Under the pieces are notes generated by a model. That model saw only the letters and a list, made by a program, of their open reading frames with translations. It was not told the origin of the DNA and did not search any database. A stretch of DNA of 64,000 bases from Opisthorchis felineus (taxonomy: Eukaryota > Platyhelminthes > Trematoda > Opisthorchiida > Opisthorchiidae): contig SJOL01007044.1 in the NCBI GenBank assembly GCA_004794785.1, forward strand, positions 69,529-133,528. Direction: 5' to 3'. Position numbers and translations under genes: made by a program. This document shows, one piece after another, positions 12,925 to 24,719 of this stretch. Numbering within the stretch: the stretch's first letter is position 1; each line of letters opens with the position of its first letter.

Positions 12925-15900
12925 TCTTGTTATCACGCATGGCGGTAGATTAACATGATCGACCTGAGAGGAAGAAACTTCGGACCGGTTTTGTCCACGG
13001 CCAATTCAGCATGCAACAGGACAGCTGTGTTCGTCTGGGAATTTCAAAGAAAGATCCCACCACGTCTTATATGCGAGCACTACACTTATAGATGGCGCGT
13101 TTAGCTGAACTAATGCAAAATTCATGGCTATCGTTCTCAACCTAAGATCAGCATCACCACCATATGGACAGCTAAATGACTGAAACAAACGTCGCCGTGA
13201 TTCGGAACAGTCGCGAGCGTAACAGTTGCATGGGCGCCAGTCGAACCAATTAAGTGCTGTCGAATCACATTTGAAGGAGAACTGGGATCTGGATAAATCA
13301 CTAATCAGGCGCACATATGCCGTCGTAAAAATTGCGCCTGTATCGTTTGTCGTTGCAGACTGATTCTGTTCTTCTGATGATCGATAGTCCTATGAAAAAG
13401 AAAGTAACAAATTTGCTTCGCTCTTGACCCAGATGCATTTGGCCAACATTTCGCTTCCTTCGAACATTTCGTTACTCAAATAGCCAACTTGACCTAATTA
13501 GGTATCGAATTTCAGGTTGTTTTCCAGTTTCGGAAGACAGTCGTTGTCCCTCAGTGAAACGTTTATTTTCTTAAATTCAGAAAACAAATTTACCAAAGAG
13601 TGAATCAACCTTTTGTTGTAAGCTTATCCGGAACGAACGAGTGAGTTTTAATTAGACGTCTCCAGTTGCTGTGACGTATTTTCTTTTTAATAGAAAACAG
13701 ACGCGATCAAGCGGTTAGCAGTGAGAAGAGGGAATATGCTAGAAATCTGACATTAGATTGATCGAAGCGTTGACCTTTTTACCACTTCATCCGTTGGTCA
13801 GATCAACTGACTTCCTGTCAGTCTATCGATCTTGGTAAACGCATTTTTTCTTCCATACCTGTAGCAAAATGTTTCCTGACCGTAAAGCCTACAACAGTAC
13901 ACGATTGTGACGTTGACGGACACGACAATCCTTATCCGATGATATGACAAACAGAACCGTGCAGTGATTTTGACTTCGTTTGTCAATTCAATAGTCCCCT
14001 GTAGTAGGACCACCCGTTGAGACCTTCCGTAAGACTTTATTCTGAATGGACTAACATAATTACTGGTTTTGTGCAACAACTATAAATGTCTCCTAGTTGG
14101 TCGTTGAGTTTTTAAAACAACTTTCCATTTGAAGGGAATCAACTGCATTTTAGCCCATCTGTAATCGAATTTCCCAGTAATACGCAGTTAACTGAGGTGT
14201 TGCCGAAGTACTGCTTATTCGCAGCCGCATTGAAAGAAAACTAATACGGGATTCTTCTGTGCTCTCGGCATCAGTAGCCTGCTGGCAATCACTCGCCGAG
14301 TCATAATCCATTGAACCACATGTTTAGATGCTTCCACTTTTTCCCATCAAAGGGAAGTCATCATCCACATTATATCGTCACAAATCGATGCGGTGTTCTG
14401 GCGAAGAAAGCTTATGGTGTAATGTCCCGTTAGTAGTAAGGTGTTCAGACGCGACGGAAGCACTTTTCTACCGTAACACTGTGGTGATCGATCACATAAT
14501 TGGGACTTCACATTTGGTAAAAATATCGTGAATTGTTCGCGCACTAGCTTCTTTCAATATCTGGATTGTCAAAACACTCTGGTGTTCATAAGCTGTGTCG
14601 CTTTTGAAGGGTCATTTCCACAGAAAAAATAGCCCTGAATAGAGGTTTGAGAGCTCAGTTGTTGGCAACGGGGTCAGGCAGTATTACCATATAGTGAAAA
14701 TTTTTTCAATTAGAATACCTTCGTGTCTAGTAGTTATAATTCTGACAAAGCTTCGTTATAAAATCAGCCTACTGTACGTATTTATGTTGAAGTCAAGGGT
14801 GGGGTATCGGATTGTCTCAAATGAACTCATTTCTAACTTGAGATGCGATGTGTTTCTGTGGCTACTACGACCATCGTTTCAATGTTGCCCAAACCAAAGC
14901 CTTCCACCATGGGATGCTGGTGCTGTAACTTCCTAAAGTAGTGCAGTTGTCTGCATATTCAAACAACTATTCTTCAACGGCCATGTGACAGAAGAGTACC
15001 GTGCTTTCTACAGTATGTACGTCTCCCCAAAGGGATGGAAAATAATCATATAGGCTTTGTTAATTAAAGCACATGCCGATAAAAATTGTTTTCGCAAAGA
15101 CCGCAATGACCCTAACGCTAAGAACCCGATCACATGATGGTGTTCAAGCTTCCATCCTCATATCATGGCTGGTGTTTTAGTAATTTACCTGTTCACACAC
15201 TGTGTGGGGCCTCAGCCATGTGTACGAGCTTCCACAAAAGATCAGACAGTTGTCGTCTACTTCAGACAAATTGGCGTGTCCGGAAGAAAGTAACACAACC
15301 AACTGTGGTTGCTTACGGATCGAAGAAATGCTAGTTCGGAGGTTGTGCTTCCAGGATTTGCCCCAGTGAGCAGAGGACCTGCAGACAGCTCCGATTCCTT
15401 GGCACAGCAGTCAGCGGATGGCAAGTGGACACCACACACAATTTTTATATTTCCACCCTTATTTAAACAGATTTGTGGATCATCCGTTTGACCAGTTGCA
15501 ATAAGTAGCTGATCCGGTAGGCAGTCCTCCCATAGCACAATTTAGTTGAGTGTATGTTGCTCACGTCTTCTGAGTTCAGAATAGAGTAAGTTATCCAATC
15601 AACTCCCTGCTTCATACATATTCGACGATGCCTCAACCAGCACCTTCATTACTTTCATCACTTTAGTGATTTTCAATGTTCTGAAAAGCTCATTTACCGA
15701 TTCCCGTTGGTGAAGCCGTTTCGCGAGACTTCTCTGTTACTGAGCTGAAGAACAAGTATTTTGCTGTCAGCACTGGGAGAACAAGGAAAAGTCTGCACCA
15801 GGTTGTGGCCCGAGTTCTTTGGCCATTTGACCTTTAGGCATCATACTACCAGTGTGCAAAGCAGTGTCTACATGAGACAGCGATCAGTGCGGCAGTGTAA

Positions 15901-17635
15901 AAGTGTGCCAAGTACACCTTCTGCAGCCAAATCAATCCATCTGAATAGATGCATTTCGACAACACAATCACATAATCAGGACAATCTCTAGGGAATCAAA
16001 GTGCTTTTTTCAATCCAACGGAATCATGGAACCATATCTTTGAATCTTGTCACAGACGAACTGATTCGCCTCTGCGCCTATCACAGACAAACACTATAGT
16101 TTCTTCCACACTGTTTCAAGCTTTTAATTAGCAGATATTTTCGAAAAATTGGCAGAACTTTTCAAACAATCATTCCACAATTTCGTCGGTTGGTTTAAGT
16201 GTTTTGTGGGGTTAAGGCGACCGGTCGGACGGCGGATGTTGGTCGTCGAGCAATGTCATCTCCTTATTGATTAGGAAACGGAAGCGTTAAACCATAGCTT
16301 ATTTATCTCGGTGGGCGAAATGAGCTAAACAGGCCGCCGATCGGTCGTCATGCGTTTTTCGCAGCAATGTTTACAGGCACTATGGGAGTCAGTTAGGTAT
16401 TCATTCGCATCCATGAGAATCCAGTTAGAGCACTTTCTAACAGCTTATAGCAAGTAACTTATTTTTGTGTCTATTCGTGCTTGCTCGAGTGACCTACAGA
16501 AACTATGAGGCAGAGGTTTCGGAGGAGACCGTCGCGGTGCATCAGACTGGAAAGGATCACCAAGCATCAGCAAAAACAGGAAGCATCAACTCCCATACTG
16601 CGTACTTAGAGTTCAACACATACTGGACGATCGAAAACGTGAGATTTGATCCAGGAGATGAAAGCGATTGTTAAATACGGAACAAACCGATTAGCAACCC
16701 GGCTGGATTGCCAAAAACTTGACCATGACAGTAAACCAAATGTCATTTCGTATGTTTGCAAAGGTTGATCAGAGAATAATGCTTGAGGCTCAGTCTTATC
16801 CGTTGAACTGACTCCTTGCCACGACCAAAAACCTTAATTCCCTTTCCCAAGGATCAAAAATTCACGGAAACAGCATGTTCAAAGATCAGTTTTTCTGTCG
16901 TAGTAAATGAACTCAAGTTTCTACTGAAAGACAAACGCTGACGAGGGTGCTTGTTTCGCGATATCGAAATCTGTGTAAAACTTACCAACAGCAAAGGGTT
17001 GAGTACACATCTGATTGAGTCTATTGATGAGGTCGAGCTAACGGACTTTCAGAGTATACGGTGCTCGCGTACAAGTGAGGGATGTTTCCAGTTATTCGCT
17101 GGATTAGCAAGGTGGTTCGAAACGCCTGATGTCAGTCAATCGAACAGTGATGGCAAGAAACAACGCACGGTATCACTACATATGTGGATGTAATATACGG
17201 AGGCCTGGTGGAGTTCAAAACGAGTGCCAATTCTTCTGTGTTGAACGCAACTTATCACATCTAGTTTGCTAAGAAATTTCGTGAATGGATTTTGGGGTGG
17301 AGGTGGTTGTCAATGGCAAGAAAGTGCGCATTTTCTGATGCAATGGCGTATGCGTGAAGAACTTTCTCAGATGTAACAGAAGTGATCTAGCAATCGGTTT
17401 TTCCTGGAGGAATTCGCTGAAAACGGTGGTTGCGAAACAAATCACCACTCATATTGCCTCGCTCCCATTGAACCGATTTTTAAACATGGGATTCTACACC
17501 GGGAAAACAAATCCGATTCGCTCAGCGTTTTGGGTGAGATCAGCTACCGCACATATTTGGAAGTCAGGGTCATTAGCCTTGTAAGTTGCCTGCAACATCC
17601 ACGACCGGACAGACTGCTCTTTTTCTTGACGCACA
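12925..17635. other. No recognised feature
   Basis: Short overlapping frames on both strands, none with a motif or with splice signals better than chance. No copy of the window's repeat families was found here. Confidence 0.35.
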
Positions 17636-17639
17636 CCAG

Positions 17640-17905
17640 TACTTGCAAACAGTTGTTTTTTTCCACCGTATTGTGTTGATTGGTTTTCTTTATCCGCACA
17701 CAGAAAAACGATGTTTAGTTTGGATCCTATGAAAACGGTCCTTCTCCTAAGGCCCTCAGAAAAGTCTCACAACGGCTATATTATTTTCTTATCATTCCCA
17801 GACACGTTTGCATGGATTGCAAAGATACTTAGCTTCTCCGGATCGAATCACCTTGAGGCCCCTTGACATGAATACTTGTTTTCGCACCCAATTCTCATAG
17901 CGTCT
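17640..17905 (+). repeat. Repeat X, copy 1
   Basis: About 265 bases align along their length with 31935-32195 in the same orientation. Shared blocks include ggattgcaaagat with cttagcttctccgga just after it, and cccaattctcatag near the 3' end. Both copies start near an acttgcaa stretch that in copy 2 looks like the end of an S-family tail. No coding sense or terminal structure is evident. Confidence 0.75.
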
Positions 17906-17909
17906 GCTG

Positions 17910-20070
17910 CTATAATCTGGCATTCGGTTTCCATAACGCGTTGCTAGATAAAAACGTCTGTCAGAATTCTCTGGCAAACTACATAAGTTAGTGGTTTGGA
18001 AAGAAACTCATTTTTTGTGGCTACGGTGGTTGACCTATCTCTAAGGGATATCTGTACAGACTTTGAGAGTAGACGAGCGTGGTTGGCGAGTCTGACTGAA
18101 CTTTAATGAAACCCTGGTCTGCAACTCTTAACTACCAGGCAGTGAGGTTCCGAAAAACTCGGTACATATTCTTTGATGAGGATAATGTCCCCACTGTCAC
18201 ATCCAAGCCTGTTGCGTGCTGCACCACCTGAGCCGATATAAGGCGTCATTCGATCAAGGATGTCCCACGAAAGTCGTAGAAGCCATTCTACCATCGTTTA
18301 TCCGATCCACATGTACTAATCCTCAAACAAAACGGGTTGATATCGTATGAATGTACGACAGCATCACTCGAACTCCAATGTGAATACCTGATTTCACGTG
18401 GTCAATGTGTAAGCAGTTATAAAATAACGAACTGTACACGCAAGTTGTTCGGCGTGAACAGGGCTACACGTGGTAGAGTGAAAAACGAGGCTTGCTGAAG
18501 GCGCGCCGGAAAACGTACCGTCAGCCTTTCTTAACTAAAATTGGATTTCGACGTTTTTGATGACATACGTCCCACTTCACAGCCCTTGTCATCAGGGGAT
18601 TGAAACCAGGGCAGATGTGCTGCTAAGTGACCGAAAACGACAATTTACCACCTTTTATTAAACAACCACAAACCGGTTAGAAATCAGAAGGCCAAAGTTA
18701 TTTTCACAGGGTGTTTGCCATCTACCGTCTCTTATAGGTATGCACCTCATCCAGGACCTTGGTACCGTGGCACCGTTTATTGTTTTTACTACGGGTTACA
18801 GAACAGCTCATGGTAACAGATATTATCTTCAACTTGTTCCAAGTGGGCATTATAGGTTACTGAAATATTTATTTACAGAACACTTTGATTTTCATGTTTA
18901 CCTACTATCGAGAAGCAGGTCTGACGAATATTTAGCAAACAAGTACAGTATTACTTATTTTGTCCAAATAACTCACCTTCTACTGACACTATATTTGTAG
19001 TATAACCTCATCTGTGGCTCACTGAGTTACTGGTTGAAAAGTTGGATTTCACATTAAACGAATCAGTGACTTGAATAAAGTATCAACAAAGGGGTTGGTT
19101 ACTAATCGATAAAGCAGGTTGCGGATGATTCCAGTTATTTCTTAAATAAAATATAGTTACAAACCAAAGAGATCTCAACTGGCAACCTAATGGAATTCGC
19201 CGTCAGCGGTGTTACACACCGAATGAACAGGACAAAGTTCGTTTCATGCTTTCCTGGGAACGACATTCAAGGCACCGAATCATTTACCCTGAAAAAAAAA
19301 ACTATTTGTAAGGTGAGTGAAACTTTTGGACAGACCACTATCAGTTTTGCTCTTTTTGAAGCTCATTAATTGGTCATAGTAAGCGCAAATTCTACTGTTG
19401 TAGGTTTGTCAGACACGGTCTCCGTCTTTTTGAGTTCGTCGAACTGTTTTCATCCTCATTCGGTTGTTGTGAGTGTATATTGGGAGTTAATCCTTTGAAC
19501 TGATCCTCTTTCGCTTGTTCATTGTATGGCTATTCATAAAAGCCCAGAACAAGTTTCTGGAACCGGCCAACAACTCGGTGACTTGATTGGGCCAGAAAAT
19601 ATTAACTGACGGAAGTAGTATTTGATGAGGTTGCTGTTACACTGAATACTCTTCAGCACATCAACCGTTTTGCTTGCCCAGCGGAACGAGTTGTCAGTTT
19701 TGAGAGCTCGAATTCATGGGTCCAGCAATCTTCCGTCAGCACTCATATATGTACACGCAGCTTGCGAGTGTGAGTTTATTCGTTTTTTTCACGTCGCACC
19801 GGACTACTTGGGTGTTTCAGAGACGCTTTGCGCGTCACCAGAAACATGAGGGCTTGATTGTTCCCGGACGTCACCCCAATAATTCCAAATGTACTGTAAA
19901 TTAATCATGCCTGTCCCAGCAAATGGCATTCAGGAAAATAAGGAAAGTCATGAAAATCTGGTTGGTTAAACCAGTGCCTCTGGACTTAACACTTTTGGGA
20001 AGGAAAACATGATAAATCAACTGTTTTGTGGCAAAATACCATCTTAGAAACAGGAGACTAAACTGAATCA
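17910..20070. other. Mostly unrecognised; one weak hammerhead-like segment
   Basis: On the minus strand at 18538-18600 there is cctgatgac, then an imperfect helix-like stretch, then a run ending aaaacgtcg. It resembles the layout of PLE-associated hammerhead motifs, but the GAAAC box is not intact. The rest shows only short frames; the one at 18740-19000 (plus) is 86 codons with no motif. Confidence 0.3.
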
Positions 20071-20077
20071 CTCATTT

Positions 20078-20127
20078 GTGATATGACTGAACCGAGTGTG
20101 CTGCACTAGGACAGCCACATGAGCGTA
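20078..20127 (-). mobile_element. S-family fragment, inverted (copy S6)
   Basis: On the minus strand this matches the middle of the S family (the stretch with gtgctgcac and the flanking cagc) and, after an internal deletion, the actcatttg end of the tail. It lies immediately upstream of the plus-strand copy S2, giving a back-to-back arrangement. Confidence 0.5.
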
Positions 20128-20134
20128 TTTTCCG

Positions 20135-20310
20135 CTTGCGTTCAAACTAGAAAATAAGGTTGATGGAACCTCGAGGACTACGCCTACCTAATGAACCCCA
20201 AGAACAGCGAAACCGTACGTTGGCTGTTGAATAATTTCCGACAATCTTAGAAGTAGTGAGTTTTATAAGAGCGTTAACCATATAGTTCCTCCAGTGTTGA
20301 TTAATAACTC
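20135..20310 (+). mobile_element. S-family retroposon with hammerhead-like core (copy S2)
   Basis: After a gcgttcaaact stretch that resembles a decayed tRNA-type B box, the element reads aaggttgatgg, then the core: CTAATGA at 20188-20194 (one change from CTGATGA), a short helix (ACCC, CAAGAA, CAGC), and an intact GAAAC at 20209-20213. The following bases align with copies S3 and S4. The G-to-A change at the third base of the first box falls on a core residue, so this copy is probably inactive. The organisation recalls schistosome SINE-like satellites with hammerheads; that comparison is from established knowledge, not a search. Confidence 0.6.
20188..20213 (+). ncRNA. Hammerhead-like core in S2
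   Basis: The 5' box is CTAATGA and the 3' box GAAAC. The helix between them is imperfect. Outer helices and the cleavage position were not resolved. Confidence 0.45.
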
Positions 20311-21499
20311 AAAGTTGGATGCGCATCTCTATTTTGTATGCATTAAATGAAGCTGGGGAGCCCGTACAGTGTCACATTTTGTTACATCCCCGACCAAAAT
20401 TCTCCGACGAAAAATCAGCCAAAGATTTATTTACATCCCTTTTAGGATGGTCCAAAAGAATAGAAACCGGGAGCATATTGTTTCGTTTTTAGTTAGTTAT
20501 GCGGACTGCAGAAATGGCTTTATTCATCCGCGACTGATGACCAAACATTTATTTCGCATCCGCCAAACCAAGGGGTTTTCCGAATGGTGCGATGTGCTGG
20601 GACTAAGCAACCACACAGAATAGTTATTGAATCAGGCCCACAGCTCTTAATGGGACCAAAAACTTGAAGGACAAACAAACCCACATTTTGGCCAACATTC
20701 TTTCTACAGTCTATCCCGTCTGTTCATTCTATGTGCCCAAGCCAAAGCTAATCAGCAGTTTTTCGCTCACTGGGAATAATGAAACCAAAAGATATCGGAT
20801 TAATTTCTCCGTCACGCTAGTCCTTCAGCTGGCTTATTCGCCCTCTACGCGATTGTTTCTTGCCTCATCTGAACATTTGTCTGGCCATTGTAATGATATG
20901 GCATGAGCGAATTTGCGTTCACTGTTAACGATAACAATCTGTTAATGTCGAGTTCACGAAACCGAGCGCACCTTATATGAGTTTCCTAATTCGAATTTCA
21001 CTTTTTCCCTAAATGGCTTGTGTTTGCGCCTGCGATTCCGAAGACACACTACAGACGGTTACTTTCCTGACTTAACTGGTGTCCAGCGGTGACGAAACGA
21101 TAGTTCATCCTGAAATTCACATCTGTTGTTCACACTTGTCACCTGTTATCTCGGGACACGTGATCCGGTGGAGTATATGGTTTCGGCTACTGACCACGAA
21201 AGCCGTTGTAACAACACAGATCGACAGAATTGAAGCGCGTTTAGCTGTCGTGTTTTTTGCACTGCGACAGAATCTTTCAGCGTTCTACGCCTAAGAACAG
21301 CAATTAGCCATATCATTTTATAGCTCACAACAGCCTACAGTGATCGCTAAACAAGGTTTAGCCAGAATTCTCCCTACCAGAAAACAACGGTGCACAGAGG
21401 TGACAACTATTCAACAGTCTGAAGAGATCTAATCCGTCTTGGGTTATAAACCCTAAGGGGGGGTGGAATCACACAGCAATCTGCAAAGCAGCCATTGGT

Positions 21500-21575
21500 C
21501 GTTGGCTCGTTCGCTGAGCTGGGCAATTTGATTGCAAACGTTTCATCACCAATCGAGGTGACATCATCAGTGCGT
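21500..21575 (-). ncRNA. PLE-type hammerhead-like motif, copy B (both boxes intact)
   Basis: On the minus strand CTGATGA (21564-21570) is followed by T, then GTCACC, a TCGATT loop and GGTGAT that can form a six-pair helix with one G-U pair, then GAAAC (21540-21544). Downstream a GCAAT/ATTGC hairpin is possible. It is the only copy of six with both core boxes intact, although there is an extra base between the first box and the helix compared with the textbook hammerhead. The family is tied to PLEs by copy A at 55.5 kb. Confidence 0.6.
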
Positions 21576-21943
21576 TATTGGGGAGCCTAGTGGTGGGTTG
21601 GGTGGTAGTCATTTGCTGTGCAACTGATCTGATATGCATTACATAAAAGCTTTCTTGGAAATACCAGCCTACGGATATTTCTGTACACACCATTCAAAGA
21701 ACAACTAATGCAATACGACTAATGCAATAAGACTATGTGGTTCTGGAGAAAGCGAACCCACCCGCTCTTGCTAGAACAATGAAGTTGGAACTAAGTACAC
21801 CAAACAGCCTGATTAAGTTATATTTCAGCTACACGGTCGAATCACTAAAGCGTATCGTTCGATTGTGGAGTTCAAATTGGACCACGCTAAGTGCTTTAGG
21901 TTGTCACTAATCAGATGGACTTAACAGACTGCATTTTTTTCAG

Positions 21944-22104
21944 TCAGTATAGTTTGATTGGCAATTTGTTCTTTCAAAAAGCTGTACAGTCCGGCAAGTT
22001 TATTCAGCTGTATGAGGTTACACAACGCTTCTATCCTGAAGTTCACCAGCCGGGCTCGAGCCAGCTGAAAATGCGACAATATCCCCTGGGTCCACTCTGG
22101 ATTG
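21944..22104 (+). CDS. Candidate exon, unknown protein
   Basis: A strong acceptor (a run of seven T then cag) opens a frame that begins with one leftover base and reads QYSLIGNLFFQKAVQS, KFIQLYEVTQRFYPEV and LKMRQYPLGPLWI. A donor candidate (ttg followed by gtagtg) ends it after 53 codons in phase 1; otherwise the frame runs on to a stop ending at 22124. The composition is typical of a folded protein and the acceptor is one of the best in the window. No domain recognised and no in-phase partner exon identified nearby. Confidence 0.45.
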
Positions 22105-22706
22105 GTAGTGATAGTTCCTCATAACTGAATACATGGGCATATCCTTATCAATGATTCCGCAGTACGCATTGAAGAACTACATAACAAAGCGTCGGTGGTG
22201 ATTTTGTTCGTATGTTCAAGACATTTTTCATCAATAAGTCACTCAAAATAAATGTGTTCGCTACTGGTTTTCTAGGATAAAATGAGCGATGAGGACCAGA
22301 CTACCATATGAACAAGTCCAAAATTTGTAGTGCTAGAGCCGTAGGTATTCAAGTCTAACATACAGCTAGACGTACATCATCACACAAACAGGTACATTTA
22401 AAACATATAAATATACCACTGACAACGTCTGCTGATCTGGTTAACTCAACATACGTCTAGAGAAAGCTCTGCTCAATTGAGGCCGTTTGAACAATCAAGT
22501 TAATGATAAAATACTCCTGCTGACTTCGCAACCTATCCGAAATCGTGGTGTTATGTCCGTACACCTGGACTGTTTGGTGAAAAAGACATGTTTCACAGCT
22601 TTTGGGTGAAAATGAAGGGAGTCATCAAACAGTTATCATCAAGACTCACTGATATTCGAACGTATTTATCCTTCCAGAAGATGTTTTCTTATATTCGCCG
22701 AATACT

Positions 22707-22736
22707 GTCATTTGCATACTAATTTGGTTTTGAAGG
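22707..22736 (-). mobile_element. S-family tail fragment, inverted (copy S7)
   Basis: The minus strand matches the tail segment aaaaccaaat...tgcaaatga of the S family with a few changes. Like S6 it sits just upstream of a plus-strand hammerhead-bearing copy (S3). Confidence 0.4.
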
Positions 22737-22796
22737 AATACCTTACTGAATCCGGTTAAATCTTTCTTTTTTGATAGATAAGATAAGGTAATCGTT

Positions 22797-22825
22797 CAGC
22801 TGAGCACCCTTTCGGTGCCCAGCTG
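22797..22825 (+). repeat. Strong stem-loop in S3
   Basis: CAGCTG, one mismatch, GCACC, a five-base loop (ctttc), GGTGC, the mismatch partner, CAGCTG: eleven pairs around a pyrimidine-rich loop. Its absence from S2 and S4 suggests either an insertion in S3 or a deletion in the others. Confidence 0.8.
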
Positions 22826-22859
22826 CGATGCCGCACGAAAGAAGCATTTGATGGCCGAC

Positions 22860-22885
22860 CTGGTGAACCTTACCAAGGGCGTAAC
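22860..22885 (+). ncRNA. Hammerhead-like core in S3
   Basis: CTGGTGA and GTAAC boxes flank a short imperfect helix (ACCTT, ACCA, AGGGC). One core base differs in each box, so cleavage is unlikely in this copy. Confidence 0.4.
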
Positions 22886-24404
22886 CGGTTGTGGGCTGTC
22901 AGAGAGTAATCAGCGACGTTATCAGTAGTATATCCTAAAGCTTTTTTGGCGGTTGTTCACAAGATGTCATATCGGTCCAGCACTTGTTACAAAAGTGGAA
23001 GATATTATTGAAGACTAATGTGAGCATAAATAACTTTTTCTTTATCAAGTCCTAAATCTGCGCGCTAAATGAACCACCTACAGGACAAACGTCCCGACAA
23101 GGAACGATTTATCGGTAACAACTTATTCACAACCTCATTTACCTTGACATGCGAGTAACTTTGCACCAAACCAGCGATTTGAGCGTTCGCGGTAACTTAT
23201 TTTGTCAGGCTTTCTAATATCAAGGTCATGTGTGTTTAAATTTTGTTCACCAGAAAAATGGAAGTTTTATTGGCACCCATCATGAATGAAGTGCCAGAGA
23301 ACGAATTCTAGCAGTTGAGATTCCTCAACAACGGTTAATCACCACACAGTGCGCTTCTTGTGCAACATTGTTTGTACCTTTGATCAGACGAGGCCATTCA
23401 GGCAACAAACTCACTGGGTTTGATAGCTTTTGAGTGCTTTCTCTGGCACACCATAGGCTTAGAGCGAGATGCTCGGGAAAATTTTGCAAACAAGACGTGA
23501 AGTGAAGTTGACTGTTGGCTGATATCTTCCGATATTCCGATGGTAACCATGGCATTTTTAGTGCCAGGATAGTTACTTTGTAAGAAGGGAAAAGGACAAC
23601 TTTTCAGATGTCGACTTTTCTCGAATAACGTGTCAGATATAACCGTGAAAGATTTTAAAGAATACAGTGATATCGAATCACTCTTCATGGAGATTAAGTA
23701 TTCGTTTGCGGACTTCAGATTTGTAAAAATGGTTGTTTTATTATCATATTGAAAGGAACTATTTAGAATTGCACAGACTAAAGCGGAGAGATACAGAACC
23801 AGCTAGAGGTAGATAGGAGGGGTAAGGCTTGAGTGATTTATCGGGAGACCCGTGCTTCGAACCACAATCAGTGTTTTGAGTTGCTTCTCTCCAGGTTTCG
23901 GCTACTTGGAGGTACCCCAGCTCCAGGTCCGATTTTGAGTCACAAGGCAACGACAGACGGGGAAGTGTGTAATTGCTGAACGGTTTCGTTTTGACTGGAT
24001 CAAGCGCCGGCTGCCAGTGCACACAGACGGAACTACGAGTTCAGTTTTTTCCTTGATCTTACAACCAACTGACATATTCACTGTCCTCACAACAACCTTG
24101 AACGGCTCAAGAAAACTTCCGGTTGTTTCTCGTTGGTGTCTCTTTTTACGGGTTTTGTTTCAATCGATAAGAAACACACTCGATGCTCCTTTTGCTATCA
24201 TTAAGTTACCCTCTGGTCATTTTGAAGGAGCTGCGCTCTATTTTGTCCTACACTTTGCTGACTTAATCATCAAAAATCAGATAAAATTCCGCTTAGATAT
24301 ACTTGCTACTGTCTTGCTCTTGATACTCTTGGATGTACTGGTTTCAAAATTTCATCAATTCCCATCACCCACACTATTCTGAAAGGCGTGCACATGGTTC
24401 TGGG

Positions 24405-24715
24405 TCTGCACACGGTCGAAATCAAATTTAGGTTTACGAAGTACATAAGGTTGACGGAAACTCAGGGACTGCGCCTACCTGATGAGCTCCAAGAAGGGCA
24501 GAACCGATCGTGGGCTGTCGAAGAGTTTTCAGCAACCTTGTGAGTAGTTTCTTTTATGAAAATATACTGCGATACCTCGAATATTGTATCAACTAAAACA
24601 TGAGGCGGCCTTTGTGCAGCACATTCAGTTGAAGAAAATCATAAACGAGAGATTCAATTGAGTCTCTCGTGAAAACCAAATTGATTTGCAAATGAGTTAA
24701 CTGTACGTGCTTATG
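24405..24715 (+). mobile_element. S-family retroposon, most complete copy (S4)
   Basis: From 5' to 3': cacggtcgaaatc (possible B-box remnant), aaggttgacgg, the hammerhead-like core (24479-24504), tgggctgtcgaagag, a segment with ttttatgaaaatata and atacctcgaatat, the gtgcagcaca block, then the tail hairpin ACGAGAGA / TCTCTCGT and aaaaccaaat...tttgcaaatgag. S5 shares the whole part after the core, S1 and S9 the tail. Length is about 310 bases. A retroposon with an internal RNA polymerase III promoter is inferred, but no convincing A box was found. Confidence 0.62.
24479..24504 (+). ncRNA. Hammerhead-like core in S4
   Basis: The first box is an intact CTGATGA. The helix GCTC/GGGC (one G-U pair) closes an aagaa-containing loop. 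The second box reads AGAAC instead of GAAAC, with the first two bases apparently exchanged. Across S2, S3 and S4 each damaged position differs, so the position-by-position majority is CTGATGA and GAAAC. Confidence 0.5.
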
Positions 24716-24719
24716 GGGG

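Larger units (their letters stand above)
22755..22960 (+). mobile_element. S-family retroposon with hammerhead-like core and an extra hairpin segment (copy S3)
   Basis: A ccggttaaatc stretch resembles a degraded B box. Compared with S2 and S4 it carries about 55-60 extra bases between aaggtaatcg and tgatgg, and these include the strong hairpin at 22797-22825. The core reads CTGGTGA (22860-22866), a short helix, then GTAAC (22881-22885), followed by the shared tgggctgtc. Two core positions differ from the hammerhead consensus. The 3' tail segment is not present. Confidence 0.58.

Noticed and set aside
23845..23880. B-box-like gtggttcgaag on the minus strand
   Set aside because: No A box at the right distance and no acceptor stem; possibly a SINE remnant but unsupported.
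24017..24382. A 121-codon plus-strand frame with a hydrophobic end
   Set aside because: The hydrophobic stretch could suggest a membrane segment, but there is no good start, splice signal or homology-like pattern; a minus-strand frame overlaps.
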